Below are positions 48,587-55,455 of a DNA stretch of 64,000 bases, one piece after another. The notes below the pieces were generated by a model, which saw only the letters and a list, made by a program, of their open reading frames with translations, was not told the DNA's origin and did no database searches. The first letter of the stretch is position 1, and every line of letters begins with the position of its first letter. Source of the stretch: Pseudolabrys sp. (GTDB taxonomy: Bacteria; Pseudomonadota; Alphaproteobacteria; Rhizobiales; Xanthobacteraceae); assembly GCA_030655215.1 (NCBI GenBank), contig JAURVZ010000084.1, positions 205,210-269,209 of the forward strand, read 5' to 3'. A program made the position numbers and the translations under genes.

Positions 48587-49423
48587 ATGGCGACCGAAAT
48601 TCGTTCGGCAATCGATTTCTATGATCGTCATCCCATTTCAGCCGACATCATCCGCGCCAAGCTCAAGGCCAGCCGCGGCCATCTCGATAAGGTGTCGCCG
48701 GAAGAACTCTATCCGCACGACCAGGATCATTACGGCGGCCTCGCCGCCAATGAGGCGCTGGCCGCGTTGCTCAAAGTCGGGCCCGGCGACCGCGTCGCCG
48801 ATTTCTGTGCCGGCCTCGGCGGTCCGGCACGCTATCTCGCGCATAGCTACGGCGCCGATGTCACCGGCATTGAACTGACGCCGGCGCGCGTCAAGGGCGC
48901 CGCTGAACTCACCCGCCTCGTCGGCCTCGACAGCAAAGTTCGCGTCGTCGAAGGCAATGTCATGGACGTTCCCCTGCCCGACGCGAGCGTCGATGCCGTC
49001 GTCAGCCAGGAGGCCTTCCTGCATGTGCCGGACAATGCGCGCGTGCTTGCCGAGGCTTATCGCATTCTCAAACCCGGCGGCCGCCTCGCCTTCACCGACT
49101 GGATCGCGCACCGCGCTTTGTCGAAGGCCGATGCCGAGCTGATGTGGCAAGGCATGGCGGTCACTGAGCTCTACGACTTGAAAGCGTATCGCGCGCTGAT
49201 CGAAAGCGCCGGCTTCACCGTGACGTCGGTAGAGGACCTCACCGCCGACTGGGCCGAGATCCTCAAAGTTCGCCTCGCCATGTACATCAAGCTGCGCGGC
49301 GAAGCGCAAGCTGCCGGCACCGCCTCCGGCCATGATGCGTTTTATGAAAGCTACGTCCGCTTCGTCGCGCTGGTCAGCGAAGGCGCCCTCGGTGGCGGGA
49401 GGTTTGCGGCGGTGAAGGCATAG
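48587..49423 (+). CDS. Class I SAM-dependent methyltransferase
   Basis: 278 residues from ATG 48587. SAM-binding motif I is VADFCAGLGGPARYLA, followed by VTGIELTPARVKGAAEL, motif post-I GNVMDVPLPDASVDAVVSQE and RILKPGGRLAFTDW. Resembles UbiE/cyclopropane-synthase-like small-molecule methyltransferases; substrate unknown. Its last 50 bases overlap the antisense end of gp4. Probably co-transcribed with the Crp gene 45 bases upstream. Confidence 0.85.
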   Translation: MATEIRSAIDFYDRHPISADIIRAKLKASRGHLDKVSPEELYPHDQDHYGGLAANEALAALLKVGPGDRVADFCAGLGGPARYLAHSYGADVTGIELTPARVKGAAELTRLVGLDSKVRVVEGNVMDVPLPDASVDAVVSQEAFLHVPDNARVLAEAYRILKPGGRLAFTDWIAHRALSKADAELMWQGMAVTELYDLKAYRALIESAGFTVTSVEDLTADWAEILKVRLAMYIKLRGEAQAAGTASGHDAFYESYVRFVALVSEGALGGGRFAAVKA

Positions 49424-49979
49424 CCCCACCGCCCATCAACGCCCGCCAATCCGCTTCGGCGCGCATGCGTGAATGCGAAGCGCGCGGCGGGGAGTTCACC
49501 GCGCTCTTCACCGCACGCACGCGCGCCCCCGCCAGCAGCGGGAACGTAACAATGGAAATCTCCCACAGATCGACCGCCAGCAGACTGCGGATCCGCGTCT
49601 TCGGATCGATGCGGCCGCGCTGGGTGCGAAAGCCGATCGACAGGCCGTCGATCGCGCCCTGCCGCAGCAGCGCCAAAAGCTCGCGGCCGCGCGCCACTTC
49701 GGGGATCAAACGCCCGCGCGCATAAAGCCCGCGATCATCCTCGCGCAACTCAAGCCAGACGCCGACCGGTTCTGCCGGATCATGCTGGAACAACATTGGC
49801 ACGCGCTGCACCGGTCTTTGCTGCAACGTCGTGGCAAAAGCGCCCTTCATCACCCTGTCGCGCGCCTGGTCGATCTCGCCGAACAGCGAGGCATAGCCTT
49901 CGACCGTGCCATCCGCCTCGATACGGGGGCGCGTCGCAAACACCGATGCGACACTCGGTTCGCTTTGCAGTGCCAGCAT
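49374..49979 (-). CDS. GTA gp4 prohead protease
   Basis: 201 residues of the HK97/U35-type prohead protease family: VEGYASLFGEIDQARDRVMK, catalytic His66 in PMLFQHDPAEPVG and Ser114 in IDGLSIGFRTQ, then DLWEISIVTFPLL. It trims the capsid N-terminus during maturation. The C-terminal ~35 residues (after ARVRAVKSA) are low complexity and the last 17 codons are antisense to the methyltransferase, so the tail may have been altered by the cargo insertion. Confidence 0.9.
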   Translation of the reverse strand: MLALQSEPSVASVFATRPRIEADGTVEGYASLFGEIDQARDRVMKGAFATTLQQRPVQRVPMLFQHDPAEPVGVWLELREDDRGLYARGRLIPEVARGRELLALLRQGAIDGLSIGFRTQRGRIDPKTRIRSLLAVDLWEISIVTFPLLAGARVRAVKSAVNSPPRASHSRMRAEADWRALMGGGAMPSPPQTSRHRGRLR

Positions 49980-49988
49980 GCGTCGTCC

Positions 49989-50147
49989 CTACCGCTTGCC
50001 GTTACGCGTCTTGATCTTCGGCGGTCCCGAACGCCGCTTGGCCGCGCGGTCGAGATGGCCGAGGAATTCGCGAAACACCGAAATATGATCGCGCCGGCTC
50101 TTGGTCTCATTCTTGAGCGAACGCAGCACTGTATGAAGCGTATCCAT
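49989..50147 (-). CDS. Small basic protein between gp3.5 and gp4
   Basis: 52 residues from ATG 50147 (a second in-frame ATG lies at 50150). GGAGG lies 6 bases upstream and the ATG overlaps the previous gene's stop (TGATG). Composition is strongly basic (LKNETKSRRDHISVF; AAKRRSGPPKIKTRNGKR). Function unknown; small unnamed genes here are common in Rhizobiales GTA clusters. Confidence 0.55.
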   Translation of the reverse strand: MDTLHTVLRSLKNETKSRRDHISVFREFLGHLDRAAKRRSGPPKIKTRNGKR

Positions 50148-50332
50148 CATCGTCCTCCGAATGTGTCGTTGAAGCGCGCCAGTTCGCGCACGAATTCGTC
50201 GAAACGCCGGCTTGCCGCCGTCAGTTCGCGCAGTGCGAACCACGACAATCCCGACGCCGACAAGGCCCACAGCAACAGCGCCAGATGCGCGAGATCGCCG
50301 CGCGCAGCAAATGTCTCGATGACGTCACGCAT
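50147..50332 (-). CDS. GTA gp3.5-like small membrane protein
   Basis: 61 residues, with one TM segment (LAHLALLLWALSASGLSWFA) and a charged C-terminus (RRFDEFVRELARFNDTFGG). The ATG overlaps the gp3 stop and its stop overlaps the next start (both TGATG), showing translational coupling in the gp3-gp4 block. Position matches gp3.5 of other GTAs; role not established. Confidence 0.65.
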   Translation of the reverse strand: MRDVIETFAARGDLAHLALLLWALSASGLSWFALRELTAASRRFDEFVRELARFNDTFGGR

Positions 50333-51507
50333 CAGGACAACGTGTCGCCGCCGGCGACAGCGCCATAGCCGACGCCGGCGCGCTTTTCGTTCACGGTCAG
50401 GAACGGCGCGTTCGTAATGCGCTCCCACAAAGCGGCGCGGTCGGCCGACAAAGCCTCGATGCGGTCGCTGTCGACGACGAGCGCCAGGCCTTCGCCGAAA
50501 CTGGGACTGAGCCATTGCGTCAATGATGCGCCGATGCGGTTGGCAAGCGGCAACACCGCGCCGCGCCAGAACACGCGGTTCGCCTCGGCGTAGTTTGAGT
50601 ATGTGTTGTCGCCGGGGATCGCCAGCAACATGGGCGGCACGCCAAAGGCCAGCGCGATCTCGCGCGCCGCCGAATGCTTCGCCTCGAGGAAGTCCATGTC
50701 CTTCGGCGACAGCGACATCGCCTTCCAGTCGAGCCCGCCTTCCAGCACAAGCGGCCGCCCGGCATTGCGCGCGCCGGTATATTGCTCGTCGAGCTCCTTC
50801 TTGAGCCGCGTGAACTGCGTCTCCGATAACATGGCGCCCTCGGCGCCGGCATAAACCAGCGCGCCGGAAGGCCGCGCCGCATTGTCGAGCAACGCCTTGT
50901 TCCACTTGGCGGCGGCGTTGTGCGTATCGACAGCGATCGCCGCTGCTTCCAGTGGCGAGAAGCCGTAATAATCGTCGAGCGGATTGAACAGAGTGAGATG
51001 CAGGATTGGCGGCTGCGATGCGGCTTGCTCGAAACGCACCGTTTGGCCGGCCACGGTATAGTCGAAGCCTTGTGGCCAGCCATCCGGCCCGGGCACGACT
51101 TTCATGCGGTCGGGCCGCAGCGCGTGCAGCTCGCGCACAGTCTCGGTGTCCACACTCACGGCCTCGACATAAGCATTGCCGGACAACAGCAGATGCGACG
51201 CCACGCATTCAATGAACGCCGCGCCGTCCTGGCGCGGATTCGGCCGCGCGATCAGGTCGAGCAGAGGATGCGCCGTGTGCTCGGCCGCGCCTTCTTGCAA
51301 CAGATATGAAACGCTGCCGACGCTTTCGGCGATGAGCCGCACCGCGCGATGCACGATGGCGTTCTTGGTGTAGCCCTCGCGGGTCAGCGCCGCATAATCG
51401 CGCGGCGTCCACCGCGCGCGCCCACCGCTTTCTAGCGCAATGAGCCGTGACGTGCGGGAGGCCTTCCGCTCCGCGGGGCGGAGCAGGTTTTTGATTGTAT
51501 TGAACAA
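50332..51507 (-). CDS. GTA gp3 portal protein (HK97 family)
   Basis: 391 residues: TREGYTKNAIVHRAVRLIAE, HPLLDLIARPNPRQDGAAF, LLLSGNAYVEAV and FGVPPMLLAIPGDNTYSNYA are signature stretches of HK97-type portals. It forms the DNA entry ring of the capsid. The start is a TTG at 51507 with AAAGG 8 bases upstream, in the short space left between the gene and repeat copy C. Confidence 0.93.
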   Translation of the reverse strand: MFNTIKNLLRPAERKASRTSRLIALESGGRARWTPRDYAALTREGYTKNAIVHRAVRLIAESVGSVSYLLQEGAAEHTAHPLLDLIARPNPRQDGAAFIECVASHLLLSGNAYVEAVSVDTETVRELHALRPDRMKVVPGPDGWPQGFDYTVAGQTVRFEQAASQPPILHLTLFNPLDDYYGFSPLEAAAIAVDTHNAAAKWNKALLDNAARPSGALVYAGAEGAMLSETQFTRLKKELDEQYTGARNAGRPLVLEGGLDWKAMSLSPKDMDFLEAKHSAAREIALAFGVPPMLLAIPGDNTYSNYAEANRVFWRGAVLPLANRIGASLTQWLSPSFGEGLALVVDSDRIEALSADRAALWERITNAPFLTVNEKRAGVGYGAVAGGDTLS

Positions 51508-51520
51508 TGGACTATCCTTT

Positions 51521-51582
51521 CGTGTCCCGCACGCGACGCAGCGCGCAAGCGTTGCGGCGCAGATGCGGGACCCAGGTTACTT
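51521..51582. repeat. Palindromic intergenic repeat, copy C
   Basis: Begins CGTGTCCCGCACGCGACGCA and ends GATGCGGGACCCAGGTTACT. Same subfamily as inverted copies E and G. It abuts the ribosome site of gp3 on one side and the GIY-YIG gene on the other. Confidence 0.82.
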
Positions 51583-51597
51583 CCTTGATGAATCAAA

Positions 51598-51870
51598 ATG
51601 GACGAGACATTCCACGTCTACATTCTCGCCAGCCGTTTCCGCGGCACGCTCTATGTCGGCGTGACGGGCAACCTCAGCCGCCGCATCTCCGCACACAAAT
51701 CCGGCGCGGTGCCCGGCTTTACCCGTCTCTACAAGATCAACCGCCTCGTCTACGCTGAAGCCTATTCATCGATCCTCGATGCCCGCGCGCGTGAACACGT
51801 ACTCAAGCGTTGGCGACGGCAATGGAAGTTCGATTTGATTGAGCGGAGAATCCGAGGTGGCTGGATCTGA
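51598..51870 (+). CDS. GIY-YIG nuclease-domain protein
   Basis: 90 residues, essentially one GIY-YIG domain: HVYILASRF and LYVGVTGNLSRRISAHK (the Y...YVG signature with catalytic Arg), then the family Lys/Glu region YAEAYSSILDAREHV-like (SSILDARAREHVLKRWRRQW). Stand-alone proteins of this UPF0213/YhbQ-like group are proposed nucleases. The gene is enclosed by palindromic repeats in direct orientation (C before, D after), on the strand opposite to the GTA. Confidence 0.85.
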   Translation: MDETFHVYILASRFRGTLYVGVTGNLSRRISAHKSGAVPGFTRLYKINRLVYAEAYSSILDARAREHVLKRWRRQWKFDLIERRIRGGWI

Positions 51871-51902
51871 GCGATATGATCTAACGGCGCATCGCACCCT
51901 CA

Positions 51903-52068
51903 CGTGTCCCGGGCGCAATGCAGCGCCATAAGCGCGCTCACGCGCGTCTTCGACGCGCTATGGCGTTGCTTTGCAGACCCGGGACCCCGGTTACTTCGTC
52001 ACAAGAAAACAACCGGGGTCCCGCATCTGCGCCGCACCGCTAACGCGCTGCGTCGCGTGCGGGACACG
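51903..52068. repeat. Inverted pair of palindromic repeats, copies D and E
   Basis: Copy D (51903-51995) begins CGTGTCCCGGGCGC and ends CCGGGACCCCGGTTACTT; it carries an extra ~30-base inner arm that pairs (CGCCATAAGCGCG with CGCGCTATGGCG). Copy E (52009-52068) is inverted, starting AACCGGGGTCCCGCATCTGC. Thirteen bases separate the two. The pair fills the gap between the GIY-YIG gene and the DUF6968-like gene. Confidence 0.85.
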
Positions 52069-52404
52069 TCAGAGGTACTTCGCGTCGTCGCCTTGTAGCA
52101 GGTCGCGTAGTGTCGGCGCGACCGGAAATCCAAAGCCATTACCGGGTTCGTCCCAAAAAAGGTTGCCCGACGCGTGGTAGCTACTCGAATAGAGTTCAGC
52201 ACCGATCATGCCGAGTGTAATGAGAAGGGCTTGAACTGAATCAACGCCCCAGCCCGCGTAAGATCGAGGCCCCTCTGGCCAACCAATGTCATAGCGACAT
52301 TCCCAAGCGCCAGGGTTGCGGCACTCCGGAGCGAAAATGCTGATTGGGATTTCCGCTTCTGCGTCCCCGTTTCGGAGCGTTAGCGTGCGGCTTGCAATTA
52401 CCAT
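52069..52404 (-). CDS. Hypothetical protein, DUF6968-like
   Basis: 111 residues. The pattern ASRTLTLRNGDAEAEIPISI, IFAPE, WECRYDIGWPEGPRSYAGWG, VDSVQALLITLGMIGAELY and PGNGFGFPV resembles a widespread uncharacterised family (DUF6968 as I remember it). Soluble, no signal peptide. The stop codon directly follows repeat E. Enclosed with its neighbour between two inverted repeat pairs. Confidence 0.6.
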   Translation of the reverse strand: MVIASRTLTLRNGDAEAEIPISIFAPECRNPGAWECRYDIGWPEGPRSYAGWGVDSVQALLITLGMIGAELYSSSYHASGNLFWDEPGNGFGFPVAPTLRDLLQGDDAKYL

Positions 52405-52411
52405 CGCGACC

Positions 52412-52819
52412 TCAGAAATTTAACGGAGGAATCTGTCTGCCACTTATGCAGTTACTGTAGCGCAAGTACGCTTGTTGGTAACAGGACGGGTTCTGAGTTG
52501 CCCGACAAATAAACAAATCCTGCCGATGCATAAACTCGCATTGTTCCGCGCGACTCTTCGATATTCGACCAGCGACTTGCGTCCGGTCTTCGCCTCCGCC
52601 GTTCCCGCCTTCATCTACCCACCGACCGCCCTCGCGGCTGCCCCCGGGCGCGCGCGCCTGATCGGCACGATACTTCCGCTCGTAGAGCGCAAACACTGAC
52701 GCCACGTCCGATTGCAGCTTCACAAAGCGCTGCCAGTCGGGGCGCACGAAATTGCGCGCATCCGGCCGCGCCCAGCGCTTGAGTTCACGTTCGAGATATT
52801 CAGGTTTAACAATTGGCAT
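52412..52819 (-). CDS. Hypothetical phage-like protein between gp2 and gp3
   Basis: 135 residues from ATG 52819. The N-terminus IVKPEYLERELKRWARPDARN with the RPDW motif and the linker AGPGGSREGGRWVDEGG-like RAPGGSREGGRWVDEGGNGG recall GTA- or phage-associated proteins whose central region has a (P)AGSPEGGQW-type signature. The C-terminal third has several Cys (CEFMHRQDLFICRATQNPSC). Function not known. An upstream reading to 52927 runs through repeat copy F and is unlikely. Confidence 0.6.
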   Translation of the reverse strand: MPIVKPEYLERELKRWARPDARNFVRPDWQRFVKLQSDVASVFALYERKYRADQARAPGGSREGGRWVDEGGNGGGEDRTQVAGRISKSRAEQCEFMHRQDLFICRATQNPSCYQQAYLRYSNCISGRQIPPLNF

Positions 52820-52858
52820 GGGATGTCGCCCGGTAAAAAATCGGGTAGACGCGCTTTC

Positions 52859-52992
52859 CGTGTCCCGGCGCGGTGCGGCACGAAGTGACGCTCCGCAGAC
52901 CCGGGGCCCCGGTTGTTTGCTTTTCAAAGTAAGTAACCGGGGTCCCGCATCTGCGCCGCACCGCTAGCGCGCTGCGTCGCGTGCGGGACACG
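52859..52992. repeat. Inverted pair of palindromic repeats, copies F and G
   Basis: Copy F (52859-52917) begins CGTGTCCCGGCGCGGTGCGG; copy G (52930-52992) is inverted and differs from copy E by one base over 58. The pair lies between gp2 and the hypothetical gene and mirrors the D/E arrangement at the other end of the two-gene module. Confidence 0.85.
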
Positions 52993-53016
52993 ACGGAGTG
53001 CCATTGCGACCGATCG

Positions 53017-54366
53017 CTAAAGCGATCGTATCCGCGGCTCCGCCCTTGCCCCAAACGTCAGCGCCGTCACTGCCCACACCAGCGCATCGAGCCGGTCCGG
53101 CGATCTGCCCGACGACAGGCCATCCAGCCCGAAGTCGCACATCTCGTCCTCGAGCGCCGGGAAGAAACCGGCGTGCCTCACCCGCCCCTGCTCGTATAAT
53201 TGCGATACAGGCTCGGCGCGGTGAAACTTGCCGCGCGTCGCGTGCTTCAACACCACAGGCACCTCGCGATCCGCTTCGTTGATGACTGCGCGCACCATAT
53301 CGCCGCCCTGGTTGCTTTCCGCCACCAGCGAATCCGCCGCAAGCCGCCGCCACAACGCCACCGCCTTCGATGCCCAGCCTTGCGGCGTCATCCCGGAAAC
53401 ACTGCCATCGGCGATCACATAGATCGTGCCGTCCTCGGCACGCCCGGCGGCAACAATCCCGCAAGCATCCGATCCCTTCTTCGCCGTCGCCGGCGGATCA
53501 ACCGCCACAACGATTCGCGTCAAATCAGGCGCCGCCGCAACACGGCAACTCTCCAGCCCGGCGCGCGTCCACAACGCGTCGGCGCGCTCCTCGATGATCT
53601 CCCCGTCAATCTCCTGCCGCCCCATGCGCGTGCCGGCATAGCGCGCCAACACCTGCTCGACGAAGGACGGCGCCAAGTTTAAGGCATTGTCGCGCGTCGT
53701 CGCGCGCGTCAGTGCGGTCGAAGGATCGTTCATCAGCTTCTTGATGAGCGCGATCGGCCGCGGCGTGGTCGTCACCACTTGCCGCGGCCGCTGGCCAAGG
53801 CGCAGTCCGAACTGCAACATGTCAAAGGTAGCTTCGGCATGACGCCACTTGGCAAGCTCATCCAACCAGGCTGCGGAAAATTGCGGGCCGCGCAGGCCTT
53901 CGAAATTCTCCGCGGTAAAAACTTCGGCCATCGCGCCATTCGGCCATTGCAACAGCCGGCGCGTCGGGATCCAGCGCGGCCGTTCGCGCTGCCGGTGAAT
54001 GGACAACAAGCCGGACTCACCCTCGATCATCACCGAACGCACATCGTGCTCGGTCTCGCCGACCAGCGCGATGCGCGCGGACGGATCGGCGAGCGCGATG
54101 CCGCGCACCCATTCAGCGCCGGCGCGCGTCTTGCCCGATCCGCGCCCGCCAAGGATCAGCCAGGTGGTCCAGTCCTTGCCGTTATTGGCGACAGCGGGCG
54201 GGCGTTGATGGCGATGCGCGACGGTCAGAAAGTCCGCGTTCAGCTCTCTAAGCGTTTTCTTCTTCAGCGCCAAAAGCTCGGCCACGATCTCGTTCTTGCT
54301 CTTGGGCGGCAAGTCGGACGTCAACCAGTAATCGCAGGCGCTTCGCAAGTCGTCTACGGAGCTCAT
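53017..54366 (-). CDS. GTA gp2 large terminase
   Basis: 449 residues from ATG 54366, with GGAG 7 bases upstream. ATPase domain: Walker A GGRGSGKT at 73-80, Walker B AAWLDE with Asp169/Glu170; motif III TTTPRPIALIK. Nuclease domain with VVAVDPPATAKKGSDACGI and SPDRLDALVWAVTAL. It translocates and cuts host DNA into the GTA head. The start lies within gp1 (119-base overlap). A reading from 54645 adds non-terminase residues from the gp1 antisense-like frame. Confidence 0.93.
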   Translation of the reverse strand: MSSVDDLRSACDYWLTSDLPPKSKNEIVAELLALKKKTLRELNADFLTVAHRHQRPPAVANNGKDWTTWLILGGRGSGKTRAGAEWVRGIALADPSARIALVGETEHDVRSVMIEGESGLLSIHRQRERPRWIPTRRLLQWPNGAMAEVFTAENFEGLRGPQFSAAWLDELAKWRHAEATFDMLQFGLRLGQRPRQVVTTTPRPIALIKKLMNDPSTALTRATTRDNALNLAPSFVEQVLARYAGTRMGRQEIDGEIIEERADALWTRAGLESCRVAAAPDLTRIVVAVDPPATAKKGSDACGIVAAGRAEDGTIYVIADGSVSGMTPQGWASKAVALWRRLAADSLVAESNQGGDMVRAVINEADREVPVVLKHATRGKFHRAEPVSQLYEQGRVRHAGFFPALEDEMCDFGLDGLSSGRSPDRLDALVWAVTALTFGARAEPRIRSL

Positions 54367-54877
54367 CAATGTCTCCGGAGAAGTCGTCGTCGTCATCATC
54401 GGATCCATCGGCTGCCATCTCGTCGTCAGGTTGATTGAGCGCCGCGACATCGCGCAGCGTGCGGGATATTCCGGCGAGCAGGCGCACTGAGCTTTCGGCC
54501 TCGCCGCGATCGGCTGGCCCGATGATGCCGACGATCTGTTCGACGACAGCCATTTGCCGCTCGACCACCGCCTGGATGCGCTGCGCCAGAGCGGAGCGTT
54601 GCTGCCCCGAAACGGGTTGTGCATTCGCCGCGTCAGGTTCTGCATTCGGATCGCTCAACTGGGCGGCGATGGCGCCGCGCACCATGCGCGCCATGTCGGT
54701 CGACCGGTACACATGCGCGCGCTTGCGCCATTTCCACTCATTGGCGCGGTGGATCAGTGTTGAATTGCAGATGCCGAGCAGCGCTGAAATATCGCGAGTC
54801 GGTGTTCCGGTACTCTCATAAAGCCGTTTCGCCTCGGCGATCTGCTCCGGCGTGAAGATGCGTTTGTGCGCGGCCAT
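54248..54877 (-). CDS. GTA gp1 small terminase-like protein
   Basis: 209 residues from ATG 54877 with GGGGAG upstream (the ATG at 54889 overlaps that site). An N-terminal helix-turn-helix (TPEQIAEAKRLYESTGTPTR; DISALLGICNSTLIHRANEW) is followed by a helical region (RIQAVVERQMAVVEQIV) and an acidic DDDDDD stretch. In RcGTA gp1 is the small terminase that recruits DNA non-specifically. It is the first gene of the structural cluster. Confidence 0.85.
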   Translation of the reverse strand: MAAHKRIFTPEQIAEAKRLYESTGTPTRDISALLGICNSTLIHRANEWKWRKRAHVYRSTDMARMVRGAIAAQLSDPNAEPDAANAQPVSGQQRSALAQRIQAVVERQMAVVEQIVGIIGPADRGEAESSVRLLAGISRTLRDVAALNQPDDEMAADGSDDDDDDFSGDIDELRRRLAKRLRLLVDVRLAAQEQERDRGRAFGAEEENA

Positions 54878-54889
54878 GCTCTCCCCCAT

Positions 54890-54919
54890 AAAAAAACCCG
54901 CCGGAGAAACCGGCGGGTT
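54890..54919 (-). terminator. Intrinsic terminator just upstream of gp1
   Basis: Ten-bp perfect stem (AACCCGCCGG and its complement) with a 5-base loop, followed on the minus strand by seven U (54896-54890). It ends the small TM gene upstream; its U tract ends 13 bases before the gp1 start codon. Confidence 0.88.
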
Positions 54920-54965
54920 GAGATCTCAGTCTTGTCTTTGCGCTATCTAGCAGCGCCTGAAGGCG

Positions 54966-55130
54966 TCAGTTGGCGCCGTACGAGCCGACATAATAGGCGA
55001 AGATGCCGGCGAAGATCGCGGCGACAAGGAAGGTGCCGACGAACAGCACCACACGCATGTGACCGCCGGTCTCACCGGCGCGCGCCTCGGTCGCCGTCTC
55101 GACGATTCTCTGGTTTTCAACTTTGGCCAT
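54966..55130 (-). CDS. Small membrane protein upstream of the GTA cluster
   Basis: 54 residues from ATG 55130, with GGAG 8 bases upstream. A polar N-terminus (KVENQRIVETATEARAGET) precedes one TM helix (MRVVLFVGTFLVAAIFAGIF). Served by a strong promoter at 55256-55284 and ended by the intrinsic terminator before gp1. Similar tiny proteins are common in Rhizobiales; function unknown. Confidence 0.65.
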   Translation of the reverse strand: MAKVENQRIVETATEARAGETGGHMRVVLFVGTFLVAAIFAGIFAYYVGSYGAN

Positions 55131-55255
55131 GTGCGGCGCTCCTGATGTCATTGCGAAGTAAGGGTCGCAACGGCAACGCACACTGACCGGTAACTGTTCC
55201 GCCATGGGTTTCCCCTAGCCGACGTGCCCCGGTCACAACTCTGGAGCATGCCCAA

Positions 55256-55284
55256 TGTATAGCTGACCAGCGTCACGCTGTCAA
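55256..55284 (-). promoter_or_regulatory. Strong sigma-70-type promoter
   Basis: On the minus strand, TTGACA (55284-55279), a 17-base spacer and TATACA (55261-55256). It would start transcription near 55249, giving a ~120-base leader before the small membrane protein, and is the nearest recognisable promoter to the GTA cluster. Confidence 0.7.
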
Positions 55285-55455
55285 TACGATCCTAGAAAAA
55301 ACTTGAAGAAAATCCATTTTCCTATTTCGGGTAAAAAATCCGTACCGTCAAAGACTTGAGCGGCGCGCGTCCTCCGCGCCCTCGCCGGACCCAAAACTTT
55401 TTTGAAAAAAGTCGAAAAAAAATTCGCGACCAGGTGCGAAATATTTTCTTCTTTA

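Larger units (their letters stand above)
30538..54877 (-). mobile_element. Gene transfer agent (GTA) structural cluster with inserted cargo
   Basis: Seventeen or more minus-strand genes follow the Rhodobacter GTA order from small terminase (right end) to baseplate, with a tail protein, endolysin and 3-TM GTA holin at the left end. No integrase, excisionase, repressor, replication or lysogeny gene is present, which argues for a GTA over an inducible prophage. About 9 kb of non-structural cargo, mostly plus-strand, interrupts the order at gp2/gp3, gp4/gp5, gp5/gp6 and tail protein/endolysin. Confidence 0.85.

Noticed and set aside
39143..52992. CRISPR-like array
   Set aside because: Repeats are palindromic, scattered over 14 kb and in both orientations, without regular spacers or cas genes.
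54367..54645. N-terminal extension of the large terminase
   Set aside because: Family homology begins near MSSVDDLRSA; the extra codons are the +1 frame of gp1.
30538..54877. Inducible prophage
   Set aside because: No integrase, attachment sites, repressor or replication genes, and every structural gene matches GTA families in GTA order.
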